Shown: positions 1 through 7,203, counted from the stretch's first letter. The stretch: 13,585 nt of DNA from M10-OD1-4 sp038061695 (GCA_038061695.1 JBBTYT010000015.1:1-13585), one strand, 5' to 3'. Numbers and translations are program-made. Notes: a model not told the origin generated them from the letters alone.

Positions 1-1
1 T

Positions 2-505
2 ACATCTGTGCAAGCAGTGTATGTTCCAGCGGATGACTTTACTGATCCTGCTCCTGCGACAACATACGCCCATTTAGATTCTACAGTTGTGCTTTCTCGT
101 TCTTTGGCATCACTAGGTATATACCCAGCTATTGATCCTCTGGATTCATCTTCAACGGCTTTAGATCCTAAAATAATAAGTGAGGAGCATTATAGTGTAG
201 CGATGGAAACCAAGAAGGTTTTACAAAGATATAAGGACTTGCAGGATATAATTGCAATTTTAGGAATTGAGGAGCTTTCGGATGAAGATAAGCTTACTGT
301 CCAAAGAGCTAGAAAGATACAGAAATTCCTATCTCAGCCATTTTTTGTTGGAGAGGTCTTTACTGGAATTACTGGTCAGTATGTAAAATTAGAAGATACT
401 ATTAGGGGATTTAAGGAAATTATAGAAGGAAAGCATGATGGTATAAATGAGCAGAATTTTTATATGAAAGGTTCTATAGATGATGTGATTAAAGGTTCTA
501 AATAA
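2..505 (+). CDS. atpD: F1Fo ATP synthase subunit beta, C-terminal part (5' end outside window)
   Basis: This is the last 167 residues of the catalytic beta subunit of F1, which makes or hydrolyses ATP at the membrane-bound ATP synthase. The frame is open from base 2, so the GTG at base 8 is an internal valine and not a start. Family landmarks are clear: 'YVPADDFTDPAPATT' near the left edge, 'HLDSTVVLSR', 'GIYPAIDPLDS', 'EEHYSVA', the DELSD-like loop as 'GIEELSDEDKL' (catch-loop region of the C-terminal helical domain), 'RARKIQKFLSQPFFV' and the ending 'FYMKGSIDDVI'. The full protein is usually about 460-480 residues, so roughly the last third is present. atpC follows after 22 bases, the usual atpD-atpC order. 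Promoter and the rest of the operon lie to the left of the window. Confidence 0.97.
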   Translation, partial: TSVQAVYVPADDFTDPAPATTYAHLDSTVVLSRSLASLGIYPAIDPLDSSSTALDPKIISEEHYSVAMETKKVLQRYKDLQDIIAILGIEELSDEDKLTVQRARKIQKFLSQPFFVGEVFTGITGQYVKLEDTIRGFKEIIEGKHDGINEQNFYMKGSIDDVIKGSK

Positions 506-527
506 ATTTAAATTCCAAAGAAATATT

Positions 528-764
528 ATGTTTTTTCTAACAATAGCAAAAATAAATGAAACAATATTTTCAGGAATGGTTAATTCAGTAAATTGTCCTG
601 GCTCTGAAGGTGAGATGACAATTCTGCCAAATCACATTCCGCTTATTACCACTCTCAAAAAAGGAGAGGTGAGAATTAAACTTAATGATGAGAAGATTGA
701 AAAGTTTAATATAGAAAAAGGCATACTTGAAGTAAGTAAAAAAGAAGTTATTATTCTTCTCTAA
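528..764 (+). CDS. atpC: F1Fo ATP synthase subunit epsilon, short form
   Basis: This 78-residue protein matches the N-terminal beta-sandwich domain of the epsilon subunit, which sits on the gamma stalk of F1. Typical signatures are 'SVNCPGSEGEMTILPNHIPLITTLKKGEV' read as short blocks: the 'PGSEGEMTILPNH' turn, then 'PLITTLKKG' and 'IEKGILEV'. Typical bacterial epsilon is about 130-140 residues and ends in a helical hairpin that inhibits ATP hydrolysis. Here the protein stops right after the sandwich, so that hairpin is absent. The ATG is chosen because the domain begins immediately after it; there is no clear SD, only 'aaagaaa' upstream. It is the last gene of the ATP synthase operon and is followed by a strong terminator. 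Identity is firm; loss of self-inhibition is inferred from the length. Confidence 0.93.
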   Translation: MFFLTIAKINETIFSGMVNSVNCPGSEGEMTILPNHIPLITTLKKGEVRIKLNDEKIEKFNIEKGILEVSKKEVIILL

Positions 765-771
765 ATTAATT

Positions 772-821
772 AAAACAAAATAGACTTGGAGTCCAGATCT
801 CCAAGTCTATTTTGTTTTTTT
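772..821. terminator. Bidirectional intrinsic terminator between convergent genes
   Basis: A perfect 20-bp inverted repeat pairs 772-791 with 799-818 around a 7-base loop (tccagat). The inner 9 bp (gacttggag/ctccaagtc) hold most of the GC pairs, and the outer part is A-rich on the left and T-rich on the right, running into a T tract to 821. Read on either strand, the transcript ends in a U-rich arm. It lies between atpC (plus) and the minus-strand gene ending at 826, so it can end both. Confidence 0.93.
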
Positions 822-825
822 AAGG

Positions 826-2454
826 TTATTTATTTTCAGTTCTGAAGACCTCTCTTTCTGATAATACATATACGTATTGTCCGTTGCTTGATATTGTAAA
901 ATCACGGATTTTTATCAAAGAAAGAAAATTAATATATTTATCACTTTTCTCTTTCTGAGTTTTTATGATCTGATTTGTATCAAGAGAGTAATTTATTTTT
1001 TCAAATTCTTGATTATATCGGCTTGGTTTCTCTTTTAATAAATTTCTCAATTCCTTTTCCGCTTCTACTTTATATATTTTATTATCATTAGGATCAAAGA
1101 ATCGAGCTTCTTCTCTAATGTAATTTAAGAAGAAAAATTTGTCATCTTTTTTAAGTACTTTTTCCACTTCAAAATTTTCTTCATTCAAAAACAAGAATGA
1201 TCCAGAAGAATCACCTGATTTTATCTTGTAAACAGCATCTAAAAAATCCGAGAATACATATACATCATTATTACTTTCAAGGATAAATTTTGGATTAAAA
1301 TCAAATGATCTGCCTGATATTTTACCAAAACCCTGAAGAGATGATATGTTGAAAATACCATTTATTTCATCCATTTTTTTATTTATTCTTTCTTTAAGAA
1401 TCATTGCTTTTTTTGTAAAGAATGGATACGAAGATATTTTTAAAGAGATATTAGAGGCTTCATTTAAAATATTAAAAGCTTGATCTTTATTTTCAAATAG
1501 TATTTTATCCGCCATTTCTATTTTTTTATCTGCATCAATTATTAAATTTTGAGCTTTTCTAATATTTACGTAGAAAGATACAAGAGTTATTATTATAATA
1601 AGAGCTAGAGATATACCAATAAATACTTTTTTCTTTTTTACGAATCTCATAATTAATGATAAATACTGGGAAATTATTTTTTTATCTTTTTTCTTTGTAG
1701 TATTGTACTCCTCTTCTTCATATCTTAAGAGTTGCCCTGCGACAGTGTTAATATTTTTTTTTCTGCCAAAAACATTTTTTTCTGATTTTTGATTTTTTCC
1801 TGATGATATCTCAAAAAGTAAAGCTGCTTGTGGTGGTAATGGAATTTCACTTGATTCAGAATCATATATTTTTTTTATAATCTCCGCCTGTTTTTCAATA
1901 GCATCACCAAGAATCTTTTTGATGCTTTTTTGAGATAATATATCAGCAAATTTTGATGTTGCGAATATATATTTATCTTGAGCCTCAAGATTACCAGTAA
2001 CAACTCTAGAGAATTTTTTATTTTTCTCGTTTGAATCGCTGATGTTTATAATGGAGTCTTTTCTTAAGAGATAAATGAAGTGTTCACCTATTAGAGAGAA
2101 TTTTATTTCATTTTTTATTGAATTTATAATACAAAAAGAAATGTTGCGCGCAATGTTTTTATGCTCATTATCTATTTCAGCCAAAGCTATATTAACCTTT
2201 TTAAGACAACTTTCAAATCTGTTTTCATTTTGTGTGTCTGGAAGTTTATAAAACTCTCTTTTTGCAATTGATGCTACTAAGTTAGGCAAGAATTCTAAAT
2301 CATTTTCTCGGCTTTTTATCCAACCTATTATATATAAATTTCCAAGTCCATTTTCTTCTATATTAGATGGCTCATAGACAAATGTTTCACAGCCTGAAGA
2401 TTTTTTTTCGTTTGAGAGTATTAATTCTTGTACTTTTATATTTAATTCATTCAT
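826..2454 (-). CDS. Membrane protein with inactive PP2C-like domain and outer C-terminal domain
   Basis: No standard gene name. Residues 1-215 can be aligned by eye to PP2C (PPM) serine/threonine phosphatases: 'LYIIGWIKS' sits where 'lfvVaDGMGG' is expected, 'FSLIGEHFIYLLR' (119-131) where 'ahvGDSRaYllR' is expected, and 'DKYIFATSKFADIL' (160-173) where 'GDxlLlcTDGltd' is expected. Each acidic metal ligand is replaced or displaced (DG to GW, GD to GE, DG to SK), so phosphatase activity is unlikely. A basic stretch (KKKK) precedes one membrane helix at about 277-296. A helical stalk (about 297-360) follows, then a beta-rich C-terminal part with propeller-like strands ('NDVYVFSDFLDAVYKI', 'NGQYVYVLSEREVF'). 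Inferred topology is PP2C-like part inside, C-terminal part outside, suggesting a sensor or scaffold. A near-leaderless promoter precedes the ATG; the next ATG two codons in is an alternative start. Convergent with atpC. Confidence 0.85.
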   Translation of the reverse strand: MNELNIKVQELILSNEKKSSGCETFVYEPSNIEENGLGNLYIIGWIKSRENDLEFLPNLVASIAKREFYKLPDTQNENRFESCLKKVNIALAEIDNEHKNIARNISFCIINSIKNEIKFSLIGEHFIYLLRKDSIINISDSNEKNKKFSRVVTGNLEAQDKYIFATSKFADILSQKSIKKILGDAIEKQAEIIKKIYDSESSEIPLPPQAALLFEISSGKNQKSEKNVFGRKKNINTVAGQLLRYEEEEYNTTKKKDKKIISQYLSLIMRFVKKKKVFIGISLALIIIITLVSFYVNIRKAQNLIIDADKKIEMADKILFENKDQAFNILNEASNISLKISSYPFFTKKAMILKERINKKMDEINGIFNISSLQGFGKISGRSFDFNPKFILESNNDVYVFSDFLDAVYKIKSGDSSGSFLFLNEENFEVEKVLKKDDKFFFLNYIREEARFFDPNDNKIYKVEAEKELRNLLKEKPSRYNQEFEKINYSLDTNQIIKTQKEKSDKYINFLSLIKIRDFTISSNGQYVYVLSEREVFRTENK

Positions 2455-2461
2455 AAAGATA

Positions 2462-2467
2462 ATTTTA
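2462..2467 (-). promoter_or_regulatory. -10 box of a near-leaderless promoter for the PP2C-like gene
   Basis: On the minus strand TAAAAT is followed by seven bases and then the ATG at 2454, which would put the transcription start at or next to the start codon. The -35 region at 17 bases is weak (TTTATT). The stretch 'GTTAAAAT' just before the start is shared with the promoter at 7204-7232, which supports it. No SD is present. Confidence 0.5.
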
Positions 2468-2502
2468 ACATAAAAAGAGGAAAAAATAAAAACTTCGCAA
2501 TC

Positions 2503-2546
2503 AGTAATAAAAATAGAGGCTTGTATAAGCCTCTATTTTTATTACT
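2503..2546 (-). terminator. Intrinsic terminator of the Nudix gene
   Basis: A perfect 20-bp inverted repeat pairs 2503-2522 with 2527-2546 around a 4-base loop (gtat). The core is gaggctt/aagcctc, and the outer stem is A-rich on one side and T-rich on the other, as in the hairpin at 772-821. It lies 22 bases past the Nudix stop codon on the minus strand and upstream of the PP2C-like gene, so it separates the two transcripts. Confidence 0.88.
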
Positions 2547-2567
2547 CGTGATGGACATTCAAACCGC

Positions 2568-3170
2568 TTATGTTAAAAGTTTATCTTCGTATTTCTCAAT
2601 GAAGTATTTAACAGGATAGACGAGCTCTTTTTCTAGTGCTTCTTCCAAAGTGAGCCAGACTGGCTTAACTCCCTCATCATTTATTTTTATTTCATCAATA
2701 TTTTTTACTTTAGCAGTATAGAGATGCCATTTGTGATTATCAGCACCACGACGGCACTCATCGCCGATAACATCTTCTTCTGAAAAGAGTTTTACACTAT
2801 GAACTTCAATGCCCGCTTCTTCCTGTAATTCTCGTTTTGCGGCTGTTTCTGCGCTCTCTTCGATATCCAAATGTCCTGCTGGGATAGTGAATGCGAATGG
2901 ATAAATTATTCGTTCAAAAAACAGAGCCTTGTTTTTCTCATTGAAAACAAAAACCCCGACGCTTTCATGCCAGTATTCTTTCGTTGATTCATCTATCCAC
3001 CAGACTATCTTCGGGTCAATGACTATAAGACGAGGAGATTTATCGCCACAACTATTGCACAGATAGAAAGTTTTTTCTCCCTCAAAAGTACGGTTGATAC
3101 TTTCCGAATGGCATTTTGAGCAATATTGATGGAATCGATTATTTTCTGGCAGTGGAAAAGTAATCTTCAT
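2568..3170 (-). CDS. Zinc-ribbon Nudix hydrolase
   Basis: A 200-residue Nudix protein that should hydrolyse a nucleoside diphosphate linked to another group; the substrate cannot be read from sequence. Residues 17-41 form a zinc ribbon with two CxxC knuckles (C17, C20, C38, C41). The Nudix box GX5EX7REUXEEXGU is complete at 99-121: G99, E105, R113, E114, E117, E118, G120. The order zinc ribbon then Nudix resembles NADH pyrophosphatase NudC, but the SQPWPFPxS motif of that family is absent, so NudC is not assigned. The start fits the gene-proximal promoter at 3201-3229 and the ribbon begins 16 residues in. Base composition is less A+T-rich than in neighbours such as the P-type ATPase, as for the adjacent glycosyltransferase remnant. 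It is transcribed alone, away from that remnant, and ends at the hairpin at 2503-2546. Confidence 0.93.
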   Translation of the reverse strand: MKITFPLPENNRFHQYCSKCHSESINRTFEGEKTFYLCNSCGDKSPRLIVIDPKIVWWIDESTKEYWHESVGVFVFNEKNKALFFERIIYPFAFTIPAGHLDIEESAETAAKRELQEEAGIEVHSVKLFSEEDVIGDECRRGADNHKWHLYTAKVKNIDEIKINDEGVKPVWLTLEEALEKELVYPVKYFIEKYEDKLLT

Positions 3171-3200
3171 AAATCGTAATGTTAAAAGTCTTGTCTTATC

Positions 3201-3229
3201 AGTAAACTCGTGTTACAGTATTTTGTCAA
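3201..3229 (-). promoter_or_regulatory. Sigma-70-type promoter of the Nudix gene
   Basis: On the minus strand a perfect -35 TTGACA (complement of 3224-3229) is followed by exactly 17 bases and TTTACT (complement of 3201-3206). The start codon is about 30 bases further on. It sits in the 109-base divergent gap shared with the glycosyltransferase remnant. Confidence 0.7.
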
Positions 3230-3266
3230 GGTTTAATGTATAAGCTTTAGCAAGTTCTTTCACATT

Positions 3267-3273
3267 AAGGAGA
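3267..3273 (+). promoter_or_regulatory. Strong Shine-Dalgarno site of the glycosyltransferase remnant
   Basis: AAGGAGA lies 6 bases before the ATG at 3280 and fixes the start. It stands out because most other genes in the window have no SD, which fits the idea that this gene came from elsewhere. Confidence 0.75.
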
Positions 3274-3279
3274 AGCAAA

Positions 3280-3764
3280 ATGAAAGTCTTTCAAGTCGAC
3301 TGCAGAGAGTGGCATGGTTATAAGCCTTGTAGTAAGCAAAAGCTTGGACTGGTAGAGGGTTGTGAAAACTGCCATTTCTACGCCCAGATTCAGGAAAATA
3401 TTCTGATTATTGAGGCTGGCGGACTAGGGAGCGCCTTGCGAACGAGTGTGATTACCAAAGAAATCAAGCAACGTAGTCCGAATGCTCGCATTCAATGGCT
3501 GACTAACGAGCAGTCTGTTGAGCTCGTGGAGAAAAACATCCCGAGCGTCGACAAGGCGTATCCGACGACTTGGGAAAGTTTGATGATTCTGAGAGCGCAA
3601 GCGTATAATCAAATCATTAATTTTGAGTCCAATCCACTTTATCTTGCTTTCCTTGTTTTGCTGGGCGACCAGAGAAATGTATGAACCCGAACACTTTACA
3701 GTGTATGAGGGAAATCAGTGTTTCGACAGTCTATCAGATTTTGGAGCAAGAGCTTTCGCAATGA
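3280..3764 (+). pseudogene. Family 9 glycosyltransferase (heptosyltransferase-like), internally deleted and frameshifted
   Basis: From the ATG, 134 codons are open to a TGA at 3682-3684. The start of this product resembles a subset of GT9 (ADP-heptose:LPS heptosyltransferase-like) proteins: a Cys-rich N-terminus ('DCREWHGYKPC', then 'GCENCHFY'), then the first Rossmann strand and loop 'ILIIEAGGLGSALRTSVITKEIK', seen as 'AGGLGSALRT', then 'ARIQWLT' and 'YNQIINFESNPL'. The family is usually 320-400 residues, so most of the sugar-binding and nucleotide-binding half is gone. In the frame one base back from the original (about 3651-3764), 'CMNPNTLQCMREISVSTVY' and 'QILEQEL' look like the normal GT9 C-terminus and end at TGA 3762-3764, 13 bases before a terminator. 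I infer a deletion of roughly 150-200 codons joining both ends out of frame near 3640-3655. The strong SD suggests the N-terminal piece may still be translated. Confidence 0.72.
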
Positions 3765-3777
3765 AGGCTCGCAGTTG

Positions 3778-3833
3778 GTCTCGGAGCTGTTATACGGCTA
3801 CCGAGACTTATTTTTGCATTTTTATTTTTTTTT
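3778..3833 (+). terminator. Intrinsic terminator after the glycosyltransferase remnant
   Basis: GTCTCGG (3778-3784) pairs with CCGAGAC (3801-3807), continued by AGC/GCT past a one-base bulge at 3800, with a 9-base loop. Runs of T follow at 3811-3815 and 3820-3833. Its place just after the surviving C-terminal frame supports 3764 as the native end of the broken gene. Confidence 0.8.
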
Positions 3834-3842
3834 GCTTATAAT
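3814..3842 (+). promoter_or_regulatory. Promoter of the winged-helix gene and P-type ATPase
   Basis: TTGCAT (3814-3819), 17 bases, then a perfect TATAAT (3837-3842). The start codon is at 3881, leaving a leader of about 30 bases without an SD. The promoter overlaps the T tract of the preceding terminator. Confidence 0.65.
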
Positions 3843-3880
3843 ATAGTAGTATTTACTTAATAAGCTCACATTAATCCTTT

Positions 3881-4450
3881 ATGGTTACATTTGAACAATT
3901 TTTTAATTCTGAGAAAAAAGCAAGGCTGATAAAATTCTTTCTCTATAATGCGCATACAACATTTGAAATAAAAGATGTAGCCAGTAGATTAAATTTAAAA
4001 TCATCGGCTATTAAAAATGAATTGCAGGAGCTGATAGATGATGGTTTTTTGAAATTAAAGAGAGTTAAGTCAGCAAGGTTTTATTTAATAGATCAAAAAT
4101 GCAGATTTCAGAAAGAATTACGAAATATTCTTTTAAAATTTTCAGCCGCTTCACATGATAAGCTTCTAAATAATGTAAAAAAAATAGGCGTCGTAAAGCT
4201 CGTAGTTTTGGGAGGTGTTTTTTTAAATACAGATAAATTTAGAACAGACATTTTTATTGTCGCTGATAAGATAAATGATATTCAGTTAAAAAAAATTTTG
4301 ATAAATATAGAAGCAGAGGTAGGAAAAGAAATCTCTTATGCGACTATGAATACGGCTGAATTTAAGTATAGAATGGATATGTTTGATAGGTTTGTAAGAG
4401 ATGTATTGGAATTTCCTAATGAAAAAATTATTAATAAGCTGAAGATCTAA
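3881..4450 (+). CDS. Winged-helix DNA-binding protein with degenerate nucleotidyltransferase-like domain
   Basis: A 189-residue protein. Residues 1-70 read as a winged helix-turn-helix: 'KKARLIKFFLYNAHTTFEIKD' as helix 1 and the turn, 'VASRLNLKSSAIKNELQEL' as the recognition pair, and 'GFLKLKRVKSARFYLI' as the wing. This is the ArsR/MarR-like layout of small regulators. Residues about 105-175 contain 'LVVLGGVFLNTDKFRTDIFIVAD', where 'GVF...TDIFIV' sits where MNT-type nucleotidyltransferases have 'GSFARGxxxxxSDIDLLV'. The GS and one acidic residue are lost, so the domain is probably non-catalytic and may bind a ligand or mediate dimerisation. The stop is 15 bases before the P-type ATPase, so the two are likely co-transcribed, and regulation of the pump by this protein is a reasonable guess. 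No SD; the ATG begins directly at the wHTH. I know no gene name for it. Confidence 0.82.
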   Translation: MVTFEQFFNSEKKARLIKFFLYNAHTTFEIKDVASRLNLKSSAIKNELQELIDDGFLKLKRVKSARFYLIDQKCRFQKELRNILLKFSAASHDKLLNNVKKIGVVKLVVLGGVFLNTDKFRTDIFIVADKINDIQLKKILINIEAEVGKEISYATMNTAEFKYRMDMFDRFVRDVLEFPNEKIINKLKI

Positions 4451-4465
4451 AGTAATAATTTAGTA

Positions 4466-7186
4466 ATGAATCTTGAAGATATTAATTTTTCACAGTTATC
4501 CGTTCGCGACACTCTTTTGAAATTGGAGGTTCCTTCAATAGGATTATCAAAAGAAGAGGCTCAAAAAAGAATAAAGGAGATTGGACAAAATAAACTGCCG
4601 GAGAAGAAAAATATCGGCTGGTTTTTTTTATTTTTAATTCAATTTAAAAGCTCTCTCATCTACATTCTTTTTATAGCCGCTTTTATTTCATGGAAATTTG
4701 AACATTATGTAGATGCTTATATAATTTTAGTGATACTTTTTATAAATGCAATTATAGGTTTTTTTCAAAGAGGGCGCACAGAGAAGATACTGGAGGCGTT
4801 AAAAAAAATGGTAACAATTAGCGCACGAGTAGTAAGAGATGGAGTGGAAATTAAAATTCTAGCTGAGAACCTTACATTGGGAGACATTGTTATTTTAGAA
4901 GCTGGAGACAGAGTTCCAGCTGACATGAGAGTTCTTGAATCAAGAAATGTACTCGCAAATGAATCATCTTTGACTGGAGAGTCTACTCCAGTAGAGAAAG
5001 ACAGTCTGCCTGTTATAGATATTATTATTGGTGAATATCCAAAAAATTATATTTTTATGGGTACTAATATTGTTTCAGGTTATGTTCGTGGAGTTGTTGT
5101 ATCTGTCGGAATAAAAACAAGACTTGGAGGTATTGCTGAAGAGATAAAAGAGATAAAATCTGGAAAAGGTCATTTTGAAAAAAAAATAGACGAGTTGGTA
5201 ATCCATATGGGTGGTTGGGCTATTTTTGGTGCTCTTGTAACATTTATTATCGGTTTTTATTTTAAAGGACTGGAATTTTTTGATATTTTTTTATTTTCAG
5301 TCGCTTCTTTAGTAGCTTTAGTTCCTGAAGGACTACCAGCAGTGCTTACTATAGTTTTAGCTGTCGGAGCTTCAAGAATGGCAAAAAAAAATGTTATTAT
5401 AAAAAATTTACCATCAGTTGAGACTTTAGGAGTAGCTAATGTAATTTGTACTGATAAGACAGGAACTTTGACGGAGAATATTTTAACTGTTGAAAGAATA
5501 TTTATAGGTTCAAAGTTAATAAATGTATCAGGTGTTGGTATGAATATAAGAGGTGAATTTTTCTTGGAAGAAGCTCCCATATTGCCTAAATATTTTCCAG
5601 ATCTTATCTATATTCTAAAATCAAGTCTATATTCTTCCGACGCTTCTGTTTTAGTAGATGGAGATGATTTGAAAACAATAGGAGAGCCAGTTGAAATTGC
5701 TATGGAGATTCTTGCTAAGAAGGGAGTTATTTTAAAATCTGATATTCTCAAAAATGTAAATATATTAGATAAGATAGCTTTTGACACACAAGATAAATAT
5801 AAGGCAAATTTGATAAATTTAGGAAGTGAAGGTCATCCTAATAAAAAAATATTTGTTTCTGGAGCTTTTGAGGTTATATTGGAAAAATCAACTTGTTTTT
5901 ATGAGGATGGTGAAGTAAAAAATCTTACAAAAGAAAAAAAAGAGGAGATTTTAAAATATGCTTTAGATATGGCTGGAGATGCTTTAAAAGTTGTAGGGTT
6001 TGCTTTTAAAGATGCATCAAAAGAGAAGGTTAATATTTTGAAAAATGATATATCAAATTTGGTATTTATAGGTTTTTTTGGAATGATAGATCCTCCAAGG
6101 CAAAATGTGAAAGAAGCTATAGCAAGATGCAAATCTGCGGGGATAAGAATTTTAATGTTAACTGGAGATCATAAAGATACCGCAGTTGCTGTGGCTAAAA
6201 AGATAAATCTTATTCCAAATGAAGCTCATGAAGAGGGTAGGGTTGTTACGGAGTCTGATCTTAGAGATATTTCTGAAGAAGAATTTAAGAAGGTTATAGA
6301 GAAAGCAATAATTTTTGCAAGAGTAACACCAGAAACAAAATTAAGAGTAGTAAGGGCTTTGCAAGATGATGGTCATATAGTTGCTGTAACTGGAGACGGA
6401 ATTAATGATGCGCCAGCTTTGAAACAGGCGGACATAGGTATTGCTATGGGTATTACAGGAACTGATGTAGCTAAAGAAGCGTCAGAGATAATACTTATAG
6501 ACGATAACTTTGCCTCTATAGTTGATGCTATCTTAGAAGGCAGAACGGTCTTTAGTAATGTAAAAAAGACAAGCTTTTATCTTGTAAGCACAAATATAGC
6601 AGAAGGAGCAACGATAGTTACAGCTTTAGTTTCAGGACTTTCTTTGCCTCTTTTGCCAATTCAGCTCTTATGGCTAAATTTAGTAACTGAAGGACTTGTA
6701 GTTGTGGCATTGGCCGTTGAACCAAATCAGATTGATATATTAAATAAAAAACCAAAACCAAAGAACGAAAAAGTGCTTTCAAGAGATGTTTTGCCACTTT
6801 TATTCTTTACATCTTTATTGATGATTGTTGGAACAATAATTTTATTTTCATACTTTATGCCCCATGGTATTGATAAAGCAAGAACGATAGCATTTTCATT
6901 TATGGCATTTTCTCAACTTTTTAATGTTCTCAATATGAGGTCATTAACTCTATCAATATTTAAAATAGGATTTTTCTCAAATAAATTTATGATATTTGCT
7001 CTTATATTTTCAGTTGGTATTCAACTTATGGTTATTTATATTCCTTTCTTTCAAAATATATTTTCTTTTGAAAATCTAAATCTACGAGAATTGATTCTAA
7101 TTATAGTGTCATCATCATTGATAATTTTTGTTGTTGAAATTTATAAAATCTTTAAAAGAAGGTCTTTAAGATTAAAAGATATGTAG
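4466..7186 (+). CDS. P2A-type cation-transporting P-type ATPase (calcium-type)
   Basis: A 906-residue ATP-driven membrane pump of about the normal length for the family. It has the N-terminal cation-ATPase region (1-45), M1-M2 (about 48-98), actuator loop 'LTGES' (TGES 170-173), M4 'PEGLP' (287-291), phosphorylation site DKTGT with D330, 'TGD' at 566-568, hinge 'TGDGINDAPALK' (642-653), then M5-M10. The ion-site residues resemble SERCA: E288 (E309), N710 (N768), E713 (E771), N738 (N796) and T741 (T799). Two differ: E742 replaces D800 and Q817 in M8 replaces E908, so one Ca2+ per cycle or another divalent ion is possible. Export from the cytoplasm is inferred from the P2A type. It follows the wHTH gene by 15 bases, with no SD and no separate promoter seen. 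Family is firm; ion is not. Confidence 0.95.
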   Translation: MNLEDINFSQLSVRDTLLKLEVPSIGLSKEEAQKRIKEIGQNKLPEKKNIGWFFLFLIQFKSSLIYILFIAAFISWKFEHYVDAYIILVILFINAIIGFFQRGRTEKILEALKKMVTISARVVRDGVEIKILAENLTLGDIVILEAGDRVPADMRVLESRNVLANESSLTGESTPVEKDSLPVIDIIIGEYPKNYIFMGTNIVSGYVRGVVVSVGIKTRLGGIAEEIKEIKSGKGHFEKKIDELVIHMGGWAIFGALVTFIIGFYFKGLEFFDIFLFSVASLVALVPEGLPAVLTIVLAVGASRMAKKNVIIKNLPSVETLGVANVICTDKTGTLTENILTVERIFIGSKLINVSGVGMNIRGEFFLEEAPILPKYFPDLIYILKSSLYSSDASVLVDGDDLKTIGEPVEIAMEILAKKGVILKSDILKNVNILDKIAFDTQDKYKANLINLGSEGHPNKKIFVSGAFEVILEKSTCFYEDGEVKNLTKEKKEEILKYALDMAGDALKVVGFAFKDASKEKVNILKNDISNLVFIGFFGMIDPPRQNVKEAIARCKSAGIRILMLTGDHKDTAVAVAKKINLIPNEAHEEGRVVTESDLRDISEEEFKKVIEKAIIFARVTPETKLRVVRALQDDGHIVAVTGDGINDAPALKQADIGIAMGITGTDVAKEASEIILIDDNFASIVDAILEGRTVFSNVKKTSFYLVSTNIAEGATIVTALVSGLSLPLLPIQLLWLNLVTEGLVVVALAVEPNQIDILNKKPKPKNEKVLSRDVLPLLFFTSLLMIVGTIILFSYFMPHGIDKARTIAFSFMAFSQLFNVLNMRSLTLSIFKIGFFSNKFMIFALIFSVGIQLMVIYIPFFQNIFSFENLNLRELILIIVSSSLIIFVVEIYKIFKRRSLRLKDM

Positions 7187-7203
7187 TTTTTTGTAAATTA
7201 ACT

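Noticed and set aside
3424..3612. 62-codon minus-strand frame inside the glycosyltransferase remnant
   Set aside because: Antisense to recognisable GT9 sequence; no SD or family features.
3815..3833. Long T tract as a phase-variable promoter element
   Set aside because: The T runs are explained by the terminator and a single sequence cannot show length variation.
3623..3841. 72-codon plus-strand frame over the end of the glycosyltransferase remnant
   Set aside because: It resembles no family, is rich in rare residues (Cys, Trp, Met) and runs through the terminator hairpin and promoter. The GT9-like C-terminus is in a different frame.
5257..5580. 107-codon minus-strand frame inside the P-type ATPase
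   Set aside because: Antisense to the conserved M4 and DKTGT region; low-complexity product with no features. The same holds for the minus-strand frame at 5899-6132.
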